From Pseudomonadota bacterium (GTDB lineage Bacteria > Pseudomonadota > Alphaproteobacteria > Caulobacterales > Caulobacteraceae): 64,000 nt of DNA. Where the stretch lies: the NCBI GenBank assembly GCA_023409795.1, contig JAEYQX010000169.1, forward strand, positions 1 to 64,000. Reading direction: 5' to 3'. Position numbers and translations under genes: made by a program. The notes beneath the pieces were generated by a model. That model made no database searches, had not been told where the DNA came from, and worked only from the letters and a program-made list of their open reading frames with translations. This document shows, in pieces, positions 25,940-36,615 of this stretch (position 1 is the stretch's first letter; each line of letters begins with the position of its first letter).

Positions 25940-26500
25940 CTAGCCGGCGCTGCGCGCGATGCGCTCTACTTCCTTGCGTACCTGGGCCTCGACGATGGCG
26001 GGCAGGTTGGCGTCCAGCCAGTCCTTCAGCATCGGGCGCAGCATTTCGCGGACCATGTCCTCGACCGTATTGCCGCTCATGAAGGGCAGGTCGCGGGGCA
26101 CGGAGGCGGTGGCCTCTTCCGACTTCTGGAAGCTGGCGGCCAGGCCGGCAAAGGCCGAGGCAGCACTGGCGGCGGCGCTTTCGCCGACCAGGGTGTCATA
26201 GTCGTCAGACGCAAAGACCGGTGCGGCGGCGGGCTCGTTCGCCGGGAAGGGCGAAGCCTCGGCCACGTCCAGGTCGCCAATGGTTTCCGCAGCCGGGGCC
26301 TCATAGGGCTCGGTCAGCTCCAGCACCTCTTCCTCGGGCTCCGGTTCCTCGGCGAGGACAAGCGGGGCCTCTTCGGGCTCGGGCACCAGTTCAGGCTCGG
26401 GCGCAGCCGCCTGGGCAGGCGCGTCGTCCTCAGAAATGATCCGGCGAATGGACGCCAGGATCTCTTCCATTGTCGGTTCCTGGGCGGTCTGGTCGTTCAT
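25940..26500 (-). CDS. popZ: Polar organising protein PopZ (DUF2497)
   Basis: This 186-residue protein has the three-part architecture of PopZ: an N-terminal helix (TMEEILASIRRIISED), a long acidic Pro/Glu-rich disordered spacer (about residues 30-100) and C-terminal helices (NTVEDMVREMLRPMLKDWLDANLP...) that oligomerise. In Caulobacter, PopZ forms a polar condensate that anchors the ParB-parS centromere and recruits cell-cycle regulators. The position just upstream of valS matches Caulobacter, which supports the taxonomic placement. Confidence 0.95.
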   Translation of the reverse strand: MNDQTAQEPTMEEILASIRRIISEDDAPAQAAAPEPELVPEPEEAPLVLAEEPEPEEEVLELTEPYEAPAAETIGDLDVAEASPFPANEPAAAPVFASDDYDTLVGESAAASAASAFAGLAASFQKSEEATASVPRDLPFMSGNTVEDMVREMLRPMLKDWLDANLPAIVEAQVRKEVERIARSAG

Positions 26501-26667
26501 GTCAGCACCTTGGGCGAGCGGGCCGCGGCGTGGTGGGATCGCCGAAATAGGCCAACGCGGCGACGATCAGGGCGGACAAAACTGAGTCTTGCCCCTCCCC
26601 TTGCCCCTGTCGTCGCATCAACGACAGGCGGAATCAACGCATTTGAAGTGAGAAAACGAAGTTCTCT

Positions 26668-28236
26668 TCAGTTCGAGGGGGCGGTCTGGATAACTTCGCC
26701 CTTCAGGCGGGTATCAATCGGCGCGTCGGGTGCATCGGCCGCAGGCAGGATGGGCGGCGAGGCGACTCGATCAAGCGCTTCGATGGCCCCATCCCACGGC
26801 AGGGCACCGCGGTTGCGCACGGCATTATAGTTGTCCGTCGGATCATAGACGTCCAGCGTCGGGTCGAGGTTGGGACCACCCAGACGGCCCATGGCGGCCA
26901 GCAGCTGGGCCTGGGCCACATACTGGTTGCGCAGGGACGAGGCGCGGGCCACCTGGGCCGAGCGCAGTTCCAGTTCCTGGTTCAGGATGTCCAGGGTCGT
27001 GCGCAGGCCGACCTGGGCCTCGGCCCGGACGCCTTCGGCGGCGACCGTGGCGGCCCGCACCGCTTCTTCGTTGGCGCGAAGGGTCGATTCGGCGGCCAGA
27101 GCCTGGGCATAGGCCGCGCTGACGTTTTGCAGCACCGTGCGACGCTCACCCTCGACGTTGATCTGGGCGGCGTTGGCGCGCTCCAGGGCCTGGGCGACGC
27201 GCGAGCGGTTCAGGCCACCGGTGAACAGCGGCACCGACACGGTGGCCCCTGCCGTAAAGCTGGTGCGGTCATCCAGGGCAAAGCTCGAAAACTCGTTCGA
27301 GGTCCCACCATACGAGGCCTGAAGCCGGGCCGAGGGCAGGTATTCGGACCGCGCCGCCGCCACATTGGCCTCGGCTGCGGTCAGGTTATAGGCGGCAGCC
27401 CGGACATTGGGGTTTTCAACCAGGGCAATGTCCAAGGCCGTATCGAAGTCGGCCGGCAGACCGGGCAGAGCCGGCATGACTGCCATGTCGGCGGGCGACT
27501 GGCCCACGACAGCCGCATAGGCCGCGCGCGAAACCGACAGCTGCGCCTGGGCCGTGGCCAGGTCAGCCTCGGACTGGGCCAGGCGGGCCTCGGACTGGGC
27601 TACGTCGGTGCGGGTGATCTCACCCACCTCGAAGCGGGCATTCGACTCGTCCAGCTGGCGACGCAGGACGGTCAGGTTCTCCTGGCGGATGCGCAGGATT
27701 TCCATGTCGCGCACGACATCGGCATAGGCCTGGATCACGCCGATCATCACCTGCTGCTCGACCGCGCGCAGGTTTTCGCGGCCAGCGCGGATCTGGGCCT
27801 CGGCGGTGTCGATGGCGCGGGCCGTGCGGCCGGCGGTCCAGAGGTTCTGCGACAGGCTGATCGAGGCGGTGGCCGAATCGGTTTCGACCGAGCCGCCCGT
27901 CGTGCTGCCCGGCAGGGTGGCCGTGGCGTCGGCTACGCCATCGCCATCCGTGTCGATGGACAGGACCTGGCCCGGCGTCGTGATTCGATCCGACTCGGTG
28001 CGGCTGTAGTTGGCCCCCACGGAGGCGCTGACGCTGGGGCGCAGGCCGGCCCGGGCCTGGACCACGCTCTCGTCCAGGGCGCGCTGGTTGGCGCGCTGGG
28101 CCTGAAGCGAGGGATTGGTGCGATAGGCCAGGCCAATCGCCTCCTGAAGGGTCTCGGCCCCCGCAGGAACAATCCCCGCCCCCATGGCCAGGGCCACAAC
28201 CGCAACGGATGCCAGCGTACGCGAGCGTTTCAACAT
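26668..28236 (-). CDS. tolC: TolC-family outer-membrane efflux/secretion channel
   Basis: This 522-residue protein has a signal peptide (ending PAGAETLQEA) and two duplicated TolC-type helical repeats (SISLSQNLWTAGRTARAI...; VSVPLFTGGLNRSRVAQALERANAA...). It should form the trimeric outer-membrane tunnel for type I secretion or efflux. An internal loop, DTDGDGVADATA near residue 95, resembles a calcium-binding motif and is unusual. Similar genes in Caulobacter include rsaF, but there is no ABC exporter or adaptor nearby, so the partner is unknown. Confidence 0.92.
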   Translation of the reverse strand: MLKRSRTLASVAVVALAMGAGIVPAGAETLQEAIGLAYRTNPSLQAQRANQRALDESVVQARAGLRPSVSASVGANYSRTESDRITTPGQVLSIDTDGDGVADATATLPGSTTGGSVETDSATASISLSQNLWTAGRTARAIDTAEAQIRAGRENLRAVEQQVMIGVIQAYADVVRDMEILRIRQENLTVLRRQLDESNARFEVGEITRTDVAQSEARLAQSEADLATAQAQLSVSRAAYAAVVGQSPADMAVMPALPGLPADFDTALDIALVENPNVRAAAYNLTAAEANVAAARSEYLPSARLQASYGGTSNEFSSFALDDRTSFTAGATVSVPLFTGGLNRSRVAQALERANAAQINVEGERRTVLQNVSAAYAQALAAESTLRANEEAVRAATVAAEGVRAEAQVGLRTTLDILNQELELRSAQVARASSLRNQYVAQAQLLAAMGRLGGPNLDPTLDVYDPTDNYNAVRNRGALPWDGAIEALDRVASPPILPAADAPDAPIDTRLKGEVIQTAPSN

Positions 28237-28380
28237 AACCTATATCCTGCCTGCCCCACCGCGACGGCGGGCCCGTAATGCCTGAGCTGCCTTGGTGAAG
28301 CCTAAGGCCGCACCGCGCCAGTTAAGTTTTCTTCACGCAGCGGACCGGGTTTTCCGTCGTCCTGCCCTCGCAGGGCGTGC

Positions 28381-29010
28381 CTAGAGTGCAAACTCGGGTT
28401 GCGATGCCAGCTCGTTCAGGACCGGCGGCGTGGCGTCGAACAGCTCACGACGCGACAGGCCTTCACGACCACGGACATAAAGGACAGCCTTGCCGATCGG
28501 GCCGGTGCGCTCGACCACGGCCAGGCGACCACCGGGGCGCAGGGCATTGATCCAGGCCTGCGGCTGGCCCGGCACGGCGGCTTCGGAGACGATCAGGTCA
28601 TAGCCTTCGCCCTGGGGCTCGCCCAGCGGAGCCACGACAGTCTGCACGCCCTGTTCAGCCAGGGCCGCGCCGGTGACCTCGAACACCTCGGCGTTCGAAT
28701 CCTGGACCGTGACCGTCAGGCCCATCCTGGCCAGGACTGCGGCCGCATAGGGTCCGGCGATGACCAGGGCCGTCTCGCCCTTGCGGGCGTCGGCCGCCTG
28801 CAGCAGCTTGCCCAGGTTGCGAGGCAGCATCAGGCGGCGATCACCCGCCACCTCGGGCTCGATATCGGCATAGGCCGAAAAAGCACGGTCAGCGGCGACG
28901 AATCGTTCGCGCTCGACGGCACCCATTGCGGCCTGCAGGTCGCGGTCCGTGACGTCGTTCACCCGGACTTGAGAGTCCAGCATGACCTTGCGCGCAGCGG
29001 CGAAATCCAT
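28381..29010 (-). CDS. Protein-L-isoaspartate O-methyltransferase-like protein, degenerate
   Basis: This 209-residue protein aligns with the PIMT fold: MDFAAARKVMLDSQVRVNDVTD and the late GGRLAVVERTGPIGKAVLY. The SAM-binding motif I ([10 protein letters not shown] in active enzymes) is replaced by ALVIAGPYAAAVLARMG, so methyl transfer is doubtful. A full-length canonical pcm is present at 57226-57870. PIMT-like genes next to tolC are seen in other alphaproteobacteria, as far as known. ATG at 29010 is chosen because upstream sequence reads towards the tRNA-Cys and is not family-like. Confidence 0.75.
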   Translation of the reverse strand: MDFAAARKVMLDSQVRVNDVTDRDLQAAMGAVERERFVAADRAFSAYADIEPEVAGDRRLMLPRNLGKLLQAADARKGETALVIAGPYAAAVLARMGLTVTVQDSNAEVFEVTGAALAEQGVQTVVAPLGEPQGEGYDLIVSEAAVPGQPQAWINALRPGGRLAVVERTGPIGKAVLYVRGREGLSRRELFDATPPVLNELASQPEFAL

Positions 29011-29147
29011 GGTTCCGGGGTCCTTCAGGTAGGCATAAGCAAAAAATCTGCCGCGCTTATAGGTCTCTACGTTGCAGTCCACAATCCAATCTGATAGCTG
29101 ACGCCCCTCGCAACGACGTGGCCCCCTTCTTCGGGGGGACATCAGAT

Positions 29148-29221
29148 GGCCTGATGGCGGAGTGGTGACGCAGAGGACTGCAAATCCTTGCACCCGGGTT
29201 CGATTCCCGGTCAGGCCTCCA
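29148..29221 (+). tRNA. tRNA-Cys (GCA anticodon)
   Basis: The acceptor stem is GGCCTGA/TCAGGCC, the anticodon loop contains GCA, the T-arm is GGTTCGATTC and CCA is encoded; 74 nt. Confidence 0.95.
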
Positions 29222-29242
29222 AACTTGCGATTCAAACAGTTA

Positions 29243-29270
29243 GCCGCCCTTCGGGGCGGCTTTCTTGTTT
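29243..29270 (+). terminator. Rho-independent terminator after tRNA-Cys
   Basis: A perfect GCCGCCC-TTCG-GGGCGGC hairpin with a stable tetraloop is followed by TTTCTTGTTT, 21 bases after the tRNA. Confidence 0.9.
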
Positions 29271-29318
29271 CCGGGGCCTGCCCAGCTGCAGTCAGGGAAA
29301 ATCGACAGACCGGTGGCC

Positions 29319-30131
29319 TTAAGCCTCGCCGTGGGCCGTCGTCACATGGTGCAGGGCCACGGCGCTGGTGGCGGCGACGTTCAGGGAATCAAAGCCGCCC
29401 GACATCCGGATCCCGACCGCCCGACACCGCGCGATCACCTCGGCAGGCAACCCCGGCCCTTCCGATCCCAGCAACACCACCGTGCGCGGTGCCGGCTTCA
29501 GCGCCGCCAGCGTCTGTTCGGCCGAGGGCGTGAAGGCCAGGACCTCAAAGCCCCTGCCCTGCAGCACCGCTACCATTTCAGCCGTATCCAGCCCGGCAAT
29601 AAAGGGCGTCCTCAGCACCGCTCCGACCGAGACCCGGATCGCCTTGCGATAGAAGGGATCGCAGCAGGTGGCATCCAGCAACAGCCCCTGCGCGCCGAAC
29701 GCCGCCGCATTGCGGAACAGCCCGCCCATGTTGTCGTGATTGCCGATGCCGCAGGCTCCGACCAGGACGGCCTGTTCAGGCGAGCTGTCGAGGAAGGCGT
29801 CCAGCCCGACCGGCTCCGGCTTGCGTCCCAGGGCCAGGATGCCGCGATGCAGGTGAAAGCCGGCGATCTGGTCCAGCACGTCCTGGGCCGCCAGATAGAT
29901 CGGCACCGCCTGATCCAGGGCGGCCAGAACCGGCCTCAGCCCCTCCAGTCGCCGCTCGGCAATCAGGACCGCGACCGGCTGGCAGCGCGAGGCGGGCGAC
30001 GCCAGGACATTCAGCACCACCTCCCCTTCGGCGATGAACAGACCCTGCCGTCCGGTCAGGTCCCGCTCCTTGACCTCGCGAAAAGGCAAAACCGCCGGGT
30101 CGGCAGGATCGGTAACAGGAATGAGATTCAT
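29319..30131 (-). CDS. TrmH/SpoU-family RNA 2'-O-methyltransferase
   Basis: This protein of about 270 residues has an N-terminal substrate-binding-like domain (RQGLFIAEGEVVLNVL) and a SPOUT methyltransferase domain. The knotted-fold motifs are VGACGIGNHDNMGGLFRNAAAFGA (motif 1), VVLLGSEGPGLP (motif 2) and IRMSGGFDSLNVAATSAVALHH (motif 3). It should 2'-O-methylate a tRNA or rRNA nucleotide; the target cannot be deduced. ATG at 30131 follows a GGGG ribosome site. It lies among tRNA genes on the other strand. Confidence 0.88.
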   Translation of the reverse strand: MNLIPVTDPADPAVLPFREVKERDLTGRQGLFIAEGEVVLNVLASPASRCQPVAVLIAERRLEGLRPVLAALDQAVPIYLAAQDVLDQIAGFHLHRGILALGRKPEPVGLDAFLDSSPEQAVLVGACGIGNHDNMGGLFRNAAAFGAQGLLLDATCCDPFYRKAIRVSVGAVLRTPFIAGLDTAEMVAVLQGRGFEVLAFTPSAEQTLAALKPAPRTVVLLGSEGPGLPAEVIARCRAVGIRMSGGFDSLNVAATSAVALHHVTTAHGEA

Positions 30132-30240
30132 GGTGCCCCTGATACCAGCACTGGCGATAAATTTCGGCGTTTTCTGCGATTTATCCGTTGCATGAATCAA
30201 AACGGCGCTGCTATAGGGCGCTCCTTCCCCGAGGGGACGT

Positions 30241-30315
30241 TCCGCGGTAGCTCAGTGGTAGAGCAGCCGACTGTTAATCGGCTGGTCGTAGGTTCGAATC
30301 CTACCCGCGGAGCCA
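30241..30315 (+). tRNA. tRNA-Asn (GUU anticodon), copy 1
   Basis: The acceptor stem is TCCGCGG/CCGCGGA, the anticodon loop contains GTT, discriminator G and CCA are encoded; 75 nt. Confidence 0.95.
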
Positions 30316-30354
30316 CTCGGGGGAAGACTACATAATCCCATTCTTGGGACCTGT

Positions 30355-30429
30355 TCCGCGGTAGCTCAGTGGTAGAGCAGCCGACTGTTAATCGGCTGGT
30401 CGTAGGTTCGAATCCTACCCGCGGAGCCA
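30355..30429 (+). tRNA. tRNA-Asn (GUU anticodon), copy 2
   Basis: Identical to copy 1 and 114 bases downstream, so the pair is a tandem duplication probably transcribed together. Confidence 0.95.
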
Positions 30430-30529
30430 CCCCTCCTTCGATCATCTCAAGTCCCTGTCCCCGGACACGGAACCCTTGCCGTTGCGCGGCGATTTCCCGT
30501 AACGATCGAACGTCGCGAGGGATGCCAGC

Positions 30530-31462
30530 ATGGGCCAGGCCATTGTCGAAACCATCGTCATCGGTGCGGGCCCGGCCGGGCTGACGGCAGCGCTCTACCT
30601 GGCGCGGTTTCACCGGGACGTCCTGGTCCTGCACGACAACAAGAGCCGCGCCCTGCGCATTCCCCTGACCCACAATGCGCCCGGATTTCCCGAAGGCATT
30701 GATGGCCCGACCCTGATCGCGCGGATGACCCGCCACGCCACCGAATACGGGGCCCGGATCGAGGAAGCCCGGGTCGAGCAATTGCGCCGGATCGATCAGG
30801 GCTACGAACTGACCGGCGCGGATGGCCAGGCCTGGCGCTGCCGGGCCGTCATCCTGGCAGGCGGCATCTTCCTGAATGAGGTCGACCTGCCGCCCGAGGT
30901 CCACGAGAAGGCCATCGAGGACGCGGTCCTGCGCTACTGCCCCATCTGCGACGCCTATGAGCACAGCGGACACCGCATCGGCGTCCTGGGTCATGACACC
31001 AATGGGGCGGCAGAAGCCCTGTTCCTCAGACAATATACCGACCAGATCACCCTGCTGCCGCTGAGCCATCCCGAGCTGCTGGACGACCAGAAGCGGGAAC
31101 TGAAGGAGGCCGGCATCGCCCTGGAAACCGGCGGGCTGGACAGGATCGAGCCGACTGCGGATGCGATCAGCGTATCACTCGACAATGGCAGGCGGCTGAC
31201 CTTTGACGTCATCTATCCGGCGCTGGGCTGCCGCCCGCGAACCGAACTGACCGCGCAGCTGGGCCTTTGCCTCGATAGCGACGGCTGCCTGCCCTACAGC
31301 CATGTGGGCGGCGGGACGCTGGCCGGCTTCTTTGCCGCGGGCGATGTGGTCGAGGGACTGGACCAGATCAGCGTGGCCATGGGCCATGGGGCGCTGGCGG
31401 CCACCCGCTGCCACAACTGGCTGCGCGACCAGGATCACCATAGCCTGCAGGCGCGGCCCTGA
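30530..31462 (+). CDS. Thioredoxin-reductase-like FAD/NAD(P) oxidoreductase
   Basis: This 310-residue two-domain flavoprotein has the FAD-binding TIVIGAGPAGLTAALYLARF, the redox-active-type CPICDAYEH (CxxC), a second nucleotide-binding segment beginning HRIGVLGHDTNG and the C-terminal GFFAAGDVVEGLDQISVAMGHGALAA. The NAD(P) site reads GHDTNGAAEA rather than GxGxxG, so cofactor binding may be altered. It could reduce thioredoxin or a related protein, or be a TrxR-like enzyme of other function. It lies directly downstream of the tRNA-Asn pair. Its stop is followed by the operators of the fadH unit. Confidence 0.85.
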   Translation: MGQAIVETIVIGAGPAGLTAALYLARFHRDVLVLHDNKSRALRIPLTHNAPGFPEGIDGPTLIARMTRHATEYGARIEEARVEQLRRIDQGYELTGADGQAWRCRAVILAGGIFLNEVDLPPEVHEKAIEDAVLRYCPICDAYEHSGHRIGVLGHDTNGAAEALFLRQYTDQITLLPLSHPELLDDQKRELKEAGIALETGGLDRIEPTADAISVSLDNGRRLTFDVIYPALGCRPRTELTAQLGLCLDSDGCLPYSHVGGGTLAGFFAAGDVVEGLDQISVAMGHGALAATRCHNWLRDQDHHSLQARP

Positions 31463-31466
31463 CCTG

Positions 31467-31482
31467 ATGCAACCCGTTGCAT
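31467..31482. promoter_or_regulatory. Upstream palindromic operator of the fadH unit
   Basis: ATGCAACCCGTTGCAT is an inverted repeat with 6-bp arms and a 4-base centre (7-bp arms, ATGCAAC/GTTGCAT, when the centre is taken as CC). It shares its arms with the second site 39 bases downstream (centre to centre). Confidence 0.7.
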
Positions 31483-31496
31483 AAAGACCCGCAATC

Positions 31497-33548
<2,052 letters not shown>

Positions 33549-33567
33549 GCGAGAGGAAGACCAGACG

Positions 33568-33996
33568 ATGACCTCGGCCCAGCTGATCCCCGCCGCCCAG
33601 GCCTCGCTCCAGACCTGGCACAGGGTTGTCCAGACCCGCGATGCCAGCCTGCTGCGCGAAATCACCCATCCGCAGGCGACCTTCCGCTCGCCGGTCGCCT
33701 TCAAGCCCTATCACAGCGCAGATGCCGTGGTCCTGGTGATCGGGACGGTGGTGACCGTGTTCGAGGACTTCACCTATCACCGCGAAGCCATCGGCACCGA
33801 CGGCAAGAGCGTGGTGCTGGAGTTCAGTGCCCGGGTTGGCGACAAGGGCGTCAAGGGCATCGACTACATCCAGTTCGACGACGACGGCCAGATCATCGAC
33901 TTCGAGGTCATGATGCGCCCGCTCAACGGCGTCCAGGCCCTGGCCGAACAGATGAGCGCCCGCCTGGCCCACCTGATCCCGGCCTTCAAGAGCTGA
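33568..33996 (+). CDS. NTF2-like (SnoaL fold) protein
   Basis: This 142-residue protein has the cone-shaped NTF2-like fold signature: ASLQTWHRVVQTRDASLLREI followed by ATFRSPVAFKPYHSADAVVLVI and FEDFTYHREA, ending in a strand-rich GIDYIQFDDDGQIIDFEVMMRP. Such proteins are small ligand-binding proteins, isomerases or hydrolases. The ligand might be a fatty-acid-derived compound, given its place between fadH and padR, but that is inference. GAGAGGA lies 11 bases before the ATG. Confidence 0.8.
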   Translation: MTSAQLIPAAQASLQTWHRVVQTRDASLLREITHPQATFRSPVAFKPYHSADAVVLVIGTVVTVFEDFTYHREAIGTDGKSVVLEFSARVGDKGVKGIDYIQFDDDGQIIDFEVMMRPLNGVQALAEQMSARLAHLIPAFKS

Positions 33997-34003
33997 CGGC
34001 GCC

Positions 34004-34564
34004 GTGTCCCTGCCCCATGCCCTGCTGACCTCGCTCAGCGAACAGCCGGGCTCCGGCTCGGAGCTGGCGCGCCGCTTTGACCGGTCCATCGGCTATTTCT
34101 GGCAGGCGACGCACCAGCAGATCTATCGCGAACTGGCCCGGCTGGAAGCCGCAGGCTGGATCCAGGCCCTGCCGGCCGAGGACGGGCGCGGGCGCCAGCG
34201 CCGCTATCAGGTCCTGCCCGCTGGCCAGGCCGAGCTGAAGCGGTGGACAGAGGCCCCACAGGCCCCCTCGCCCATTCGCGACGAACTGATGGTGCGGTTG
34301 CGGGCCGAAGCAGTGGTCGGCCCCACGGGGCTGAAGGCCGAACTGGCCCGCCTGGCCGACCAGCACCGCCAGAAACTGGCCAAGTATCAGGCCATCGAGG
34401 CGCGTGACTTCGCCGCCAATTCTGAAAGCGCCGAGAAGAAGCTTCAGCATTTGGTGCTGAAGTCAGGCATTACCTATGAAAGCCACCGCCTGGCCCTGTG
34501 TGACGAGGCCCTGGCCATACTGGAGAGCCAGGATGAGCGAATCACTCATCCGAATCGGGGATAA
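34004..34564 (+). CDS. PadR-family transcriptional regulator (AphA-like)
   Basis: This 186-residue protein has an N-terminal winged helix (ALLTSLSEQPGSGSELARRFDRSIGYFWQATHQQIYRELARLEAAGWI) and a C-terminal coiled-coil domain (GLKAELARLADQHRQKLAKYQAIEARDF) that fits the Vir_act_alpha_C dimerisation domain of PadR/AphA proteins. It starts with GTG seven bases after the preceding stop, so it belongs to the fadH unit. It is the natural candidate to bind the two palindromes before fadH. Whether it represses or activates cannot be told. Confidence 0.85.
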   Translation: MSLPHALLTSLSEQPGSGSELARRFDRSIGYFWQATHQQIYRELARLEAAGWIQALPAEDGRGRQRRYQVLPAGQAELKRWTEAPQAPSPIRDELMVRLRAEAVVGPTGLKAELARLADQHRQKLAKYQAIEARDFAANSESAEKKLQHLVLKSGITYESHRLALCDEALAILESQDERITHPNRG

Positions 34565-34592
34565 AAAAAGCCCGGCACATTCAGCGCCGGGC
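34561..34592 (-). terminator. Rho-independent terminator of the minus-strand lipoprotein gene
   Basis: The minus strand has GCCCGGC-N9-GCCGGGC followed by TTTTTTTAT. It lies about 100 bases after the stop of the lipoprotein gene at 34694 and overlaps the end of padR on the other strand. A second small hairpin (TTAACCG-CTT-CGGTTAA, 34648-34664) lies between. Confidence 0.8.
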
Positions 34593-34693
34593 AAGAAGTC
34601 ATTCGGTGTTGGTGGTGTCCTCAAAGAAGAAGAAGACAGGCATTGCTTTAACCGCTTCGGTTAACGAAAGGTTAACACCGTAACCCCCGGTTA

Positions 34694-35446
34694 TCAGGGT
34701 TGGGGGAACCAGCTTGTCAGCATGGCCTCGGCACCCAGCCGGCGCGTCAGCAGCCACCCCTCGCCCCTGGCATCCAGTTGGAAGGCAGCCTCGGCATCGG
34801 GGTCCCCCACCGGGCCCGGATAGGCAAAGGCCCGGTTGTCCACCACGACCGTCACCGCCTCGTCCGAAATGCCTGCAAGGCTGGCGGCCCATCGCCCGTT
34901 CTCGCCGACCCGAATGGCCGTCTCATAGCGTCCAGGCACCGATACCCGCACGGTGTCCTGCGGCCGGGCCCGCCCCGAGGCGATCAGGGCCTGGCCGTCG
35001 CCGTCAATGGCATCCAGGGCCGGCCCGGGCGTCAGGCGGCGACTGCTGCCCCCTTCGGTCTGCATGACCGCCAGGCCAGGCTCGGTCAGGATCAGCAGAT
35101 GCTCCGGCCCCCGCACCGTGTTCTGGCCCTGCAGGATTTCCGGCCTCAGCATGACCTGGCTGTCCGCCAGGGTAATGGTGACCTCGAATCGCCCCTGCTG
35201 GTCGGCGGCCACGGCATAGGCCTCGCCCTCATCGCCGCGCAGCAGGACCCGGGCCTCCGGCGTCGCGACCCCGCTGATGGTGGCCTGTGAACCGTTCAAC
35301 CGCACGGCCTCGACCCGCGGCGCGGCCGTCCAACCGTCATCCTGCACCCGCTTGGGATTGGAAGCCCGTTCCTCGTGGGACCCGCAGCCGCTCAAGGAAC
35401 AGACACAGGCCAATGCCATGATGGCAGCAGCAAAACGACGATTCAT
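34694..35446 (-). CDS. Lipoprotein with Ig-like repeats
   Basis: This 250-residue lipoprotein has a signal peptide ending in the lipobox LSGC. The mature protein appears all-beta. ATISGVATPEARVLLRGDEGEAYAV followed by DQQGRFEVTITL resembles a bacterial Ig-like or carboxypeptidase-regulatory-like unit, and DTVRVSVPGRYETAIRVGENGRWAASL looks like a second copy. No enzyme motif is visible. ATG at 35446 is chosen because the signal peptide starts there, behind AGCAGGG. It is divergent from the LOG-family gene. Confidence 0.75.
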   Translation of the reverse strand: MNRRFAAAIMALACVCSLSGCGSHEERASNPKRVQDDGWTAAPRVEAVRLNGSQATISGVATPEARVLLRGDEGEAYAVAADQQGRFEVTITLADSQVMLRPEILQGQNTVRGPEHLLILTEPGLAVMQTEGGSSRRLTPGPALDAIDGDGQALIASGRARPQDTVRVSVPGRYETAIRVGENGRWAASLAGISDEAVTVVVDNRAFAYPGPVGDPDAEAAFQLDARGEGWLLTRRLGAEAMLTSWFPQP

Positions 35447-35525
35447 CCCTGCTCGCTGATCTCTTTGATGGGCCCGCCAGACCATAGATTGCGCCAACCC
35501 CTTCCAGATAGTGTAGTGAGGCTTC

Positions 35526-36131
35526 ATGACTTTGCCATCTGTTCAAATTGCCCCGTTTGACGGGCCTTCCGTCTGTCTTTTCTGCGGTTCTTCCAATGGG
35601 GCCGACCCGGCCTATGTCGAGGCCGCCGCGCAGTTCGGTGCGGCGACGGCCGACGCCGGCTGGCGCTTGGTCTATGGCGGCGGTGGCGTGGGCCTGATGG
35701 GAGCCGCAGCCCGTGCCGCCCACGAGGCAGGCGGCCGTGTGATCGGCATCATGCCCGGCTTCCTGCGCAGCCGCGAGCGCCTGTTCGATGACGTCGAGAC
35801 CATCGTCGTGACCTCGATGCACGAGCGCAAGCAGCTGATGTATGACCAGTCGGATGTTTTTGTCGTTGCTCCTGGCGGCATCGGCACCCTGGAGGAAGCC
35901 ATCGAGCTTCTGTCCTGGAAACGGCTCGACCTGCACGCCAAGCCGGTCATCTTCCTGAATCTCAACGGGTTCTGGAGCGACTACGTCCGGTTGATCGAGC
36001 ACAGCGTGCGCGAGGGCATGACGCCGGCCAGCTTCCTGGAAGCCTATCAGGTCGTCGACACCGTCGAAGAGGCCGTGGCGGCCATGAAAACAGCACAACC
36101 TACGCCACACTTGAAACATGATCAGCGTTAA
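35526..36131 (+). CDS. LOG-family nucleotide 5'-monophosphate phosphoribohydrolase
   Basis: This 201-residue protein has the LOG/lysine-decarboxylase-like Rossmann fold: CLFCGSSNGADP, YGGGGVGLMGAAA and the catalytic PGGIGTLEE motif. Homologues hydrolyse cytokinin riboside monophosphates or other nucleoside monophosphates to the base and ribose 5-phosphate. The bacterial role is usually nucleotide turnover. Confidence 0.92.
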   Translation: MTLPSVQIAPFDGPSVCLFCGSSNGADPAYVEAAAQFGAATADAGWRLVYGGGGVGLMGAAARAAHEAGGRVIGIMPGFLRSRERLFDDVETIVVTSMHERKQLMYDQSDVFVVAPGGIGTLEEAIELLSWKRLDLHAKPVIFLNLNGFWSDYVRLIEHSVREGMTPASFLEAYQVVDTVEEAVAAMKTAQPTPHLKHDQR

Positions 36132-36238
36132 GTAAACATGGATCACTAAAGCGTCACGCGCCGTCTCGAGCTGGCTGACAGCAGAGAACGGACGATGGCG
36201 TCCATCGGGCAACCGCCCTGCCTCTCGGAGATGAGTCC

Positions 36239-36538
36239 ATGCGTGCTTTGTTCGCTGCCGTTGCCCTATTCGCAGCGGTTCCTGCCCTTGCCTCGGCCCA
36301 GCCCACGACCAGCCTGACCCTGGCTGATGCCTCCAAGGCTCCGTCGAACCGCGTCATCATCGATGGTGCCGCCTGGCGCTGCGAGGGCGAGACCTGCACC
36401 GCTTCGGGTGGTTCCAGCCAGCCGGCGACCCGCGCCTGCCGCCGCGTCGTGGCCAAGATGGGTGCGGTCACCGCCTTCACCTATCGTGGCGAGACCCTGG
36501 ACGCCGAGGCCCTGGCAGCCTGCAACGCCGCCGCCTGA
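36239..36538 (+). CDS. CC_3452-family small exported protein
   Basis: This 99-residue protein has a signal peptide (MRALFAAVALFAAVPALASA). The mature domain has four cysteines (WRCEGETCTA, RACRRV, LAACNAA) in the pattern of the CC_3452 family, which is common in Caulobacterales and Sphingomonads and of unknown function. It is followed directly by a strong terminator. Confidence 0.85.
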   Translation: MRALFAAVALFAAVPALASAQPTTSLTLADASKAPSNRVIIDGAAWRCEGETCTASGGSSQPATRACRRVVAKMGAVTAFTYRGETLDAEALAACNAAA

Positions 36539-36561
36539 TCCAGCGTCCTGACGCAAACAAG

Positions 36562-36594
36562 AAGGCCGCCCCTGGATCAGGGGGCGGCCTTTTC
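36562..36594 (+). terminator. Terminator between CC_3452-family gene and gltX
   Basis: AAGGCCGCCCCTG-GAT-CAGGGGGCGGCCTT forms a nearly perfect stem, followed by TTCC. Since gltX ends 22 bases away on the other strand, it could act for both transcripts. Confidence 0.85.
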
Positions 36595-36615
36595 CTTAGG
36601 CGGTGACCCGAAGGC

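Noticed and set aside
29121..29140. GC-rich hairpin before tRNA-Cys considered as a terminator
   Set aside because: The stem is short, not followed by a T-run on either strand, and no gene ends close by on the plus strand.
30241..30429. tRNA-Asn pair considered as an integration site of a mobile element
   Set aside because: No integrase, no partial tRNA end repeats and no foreign gene content are present nearby.
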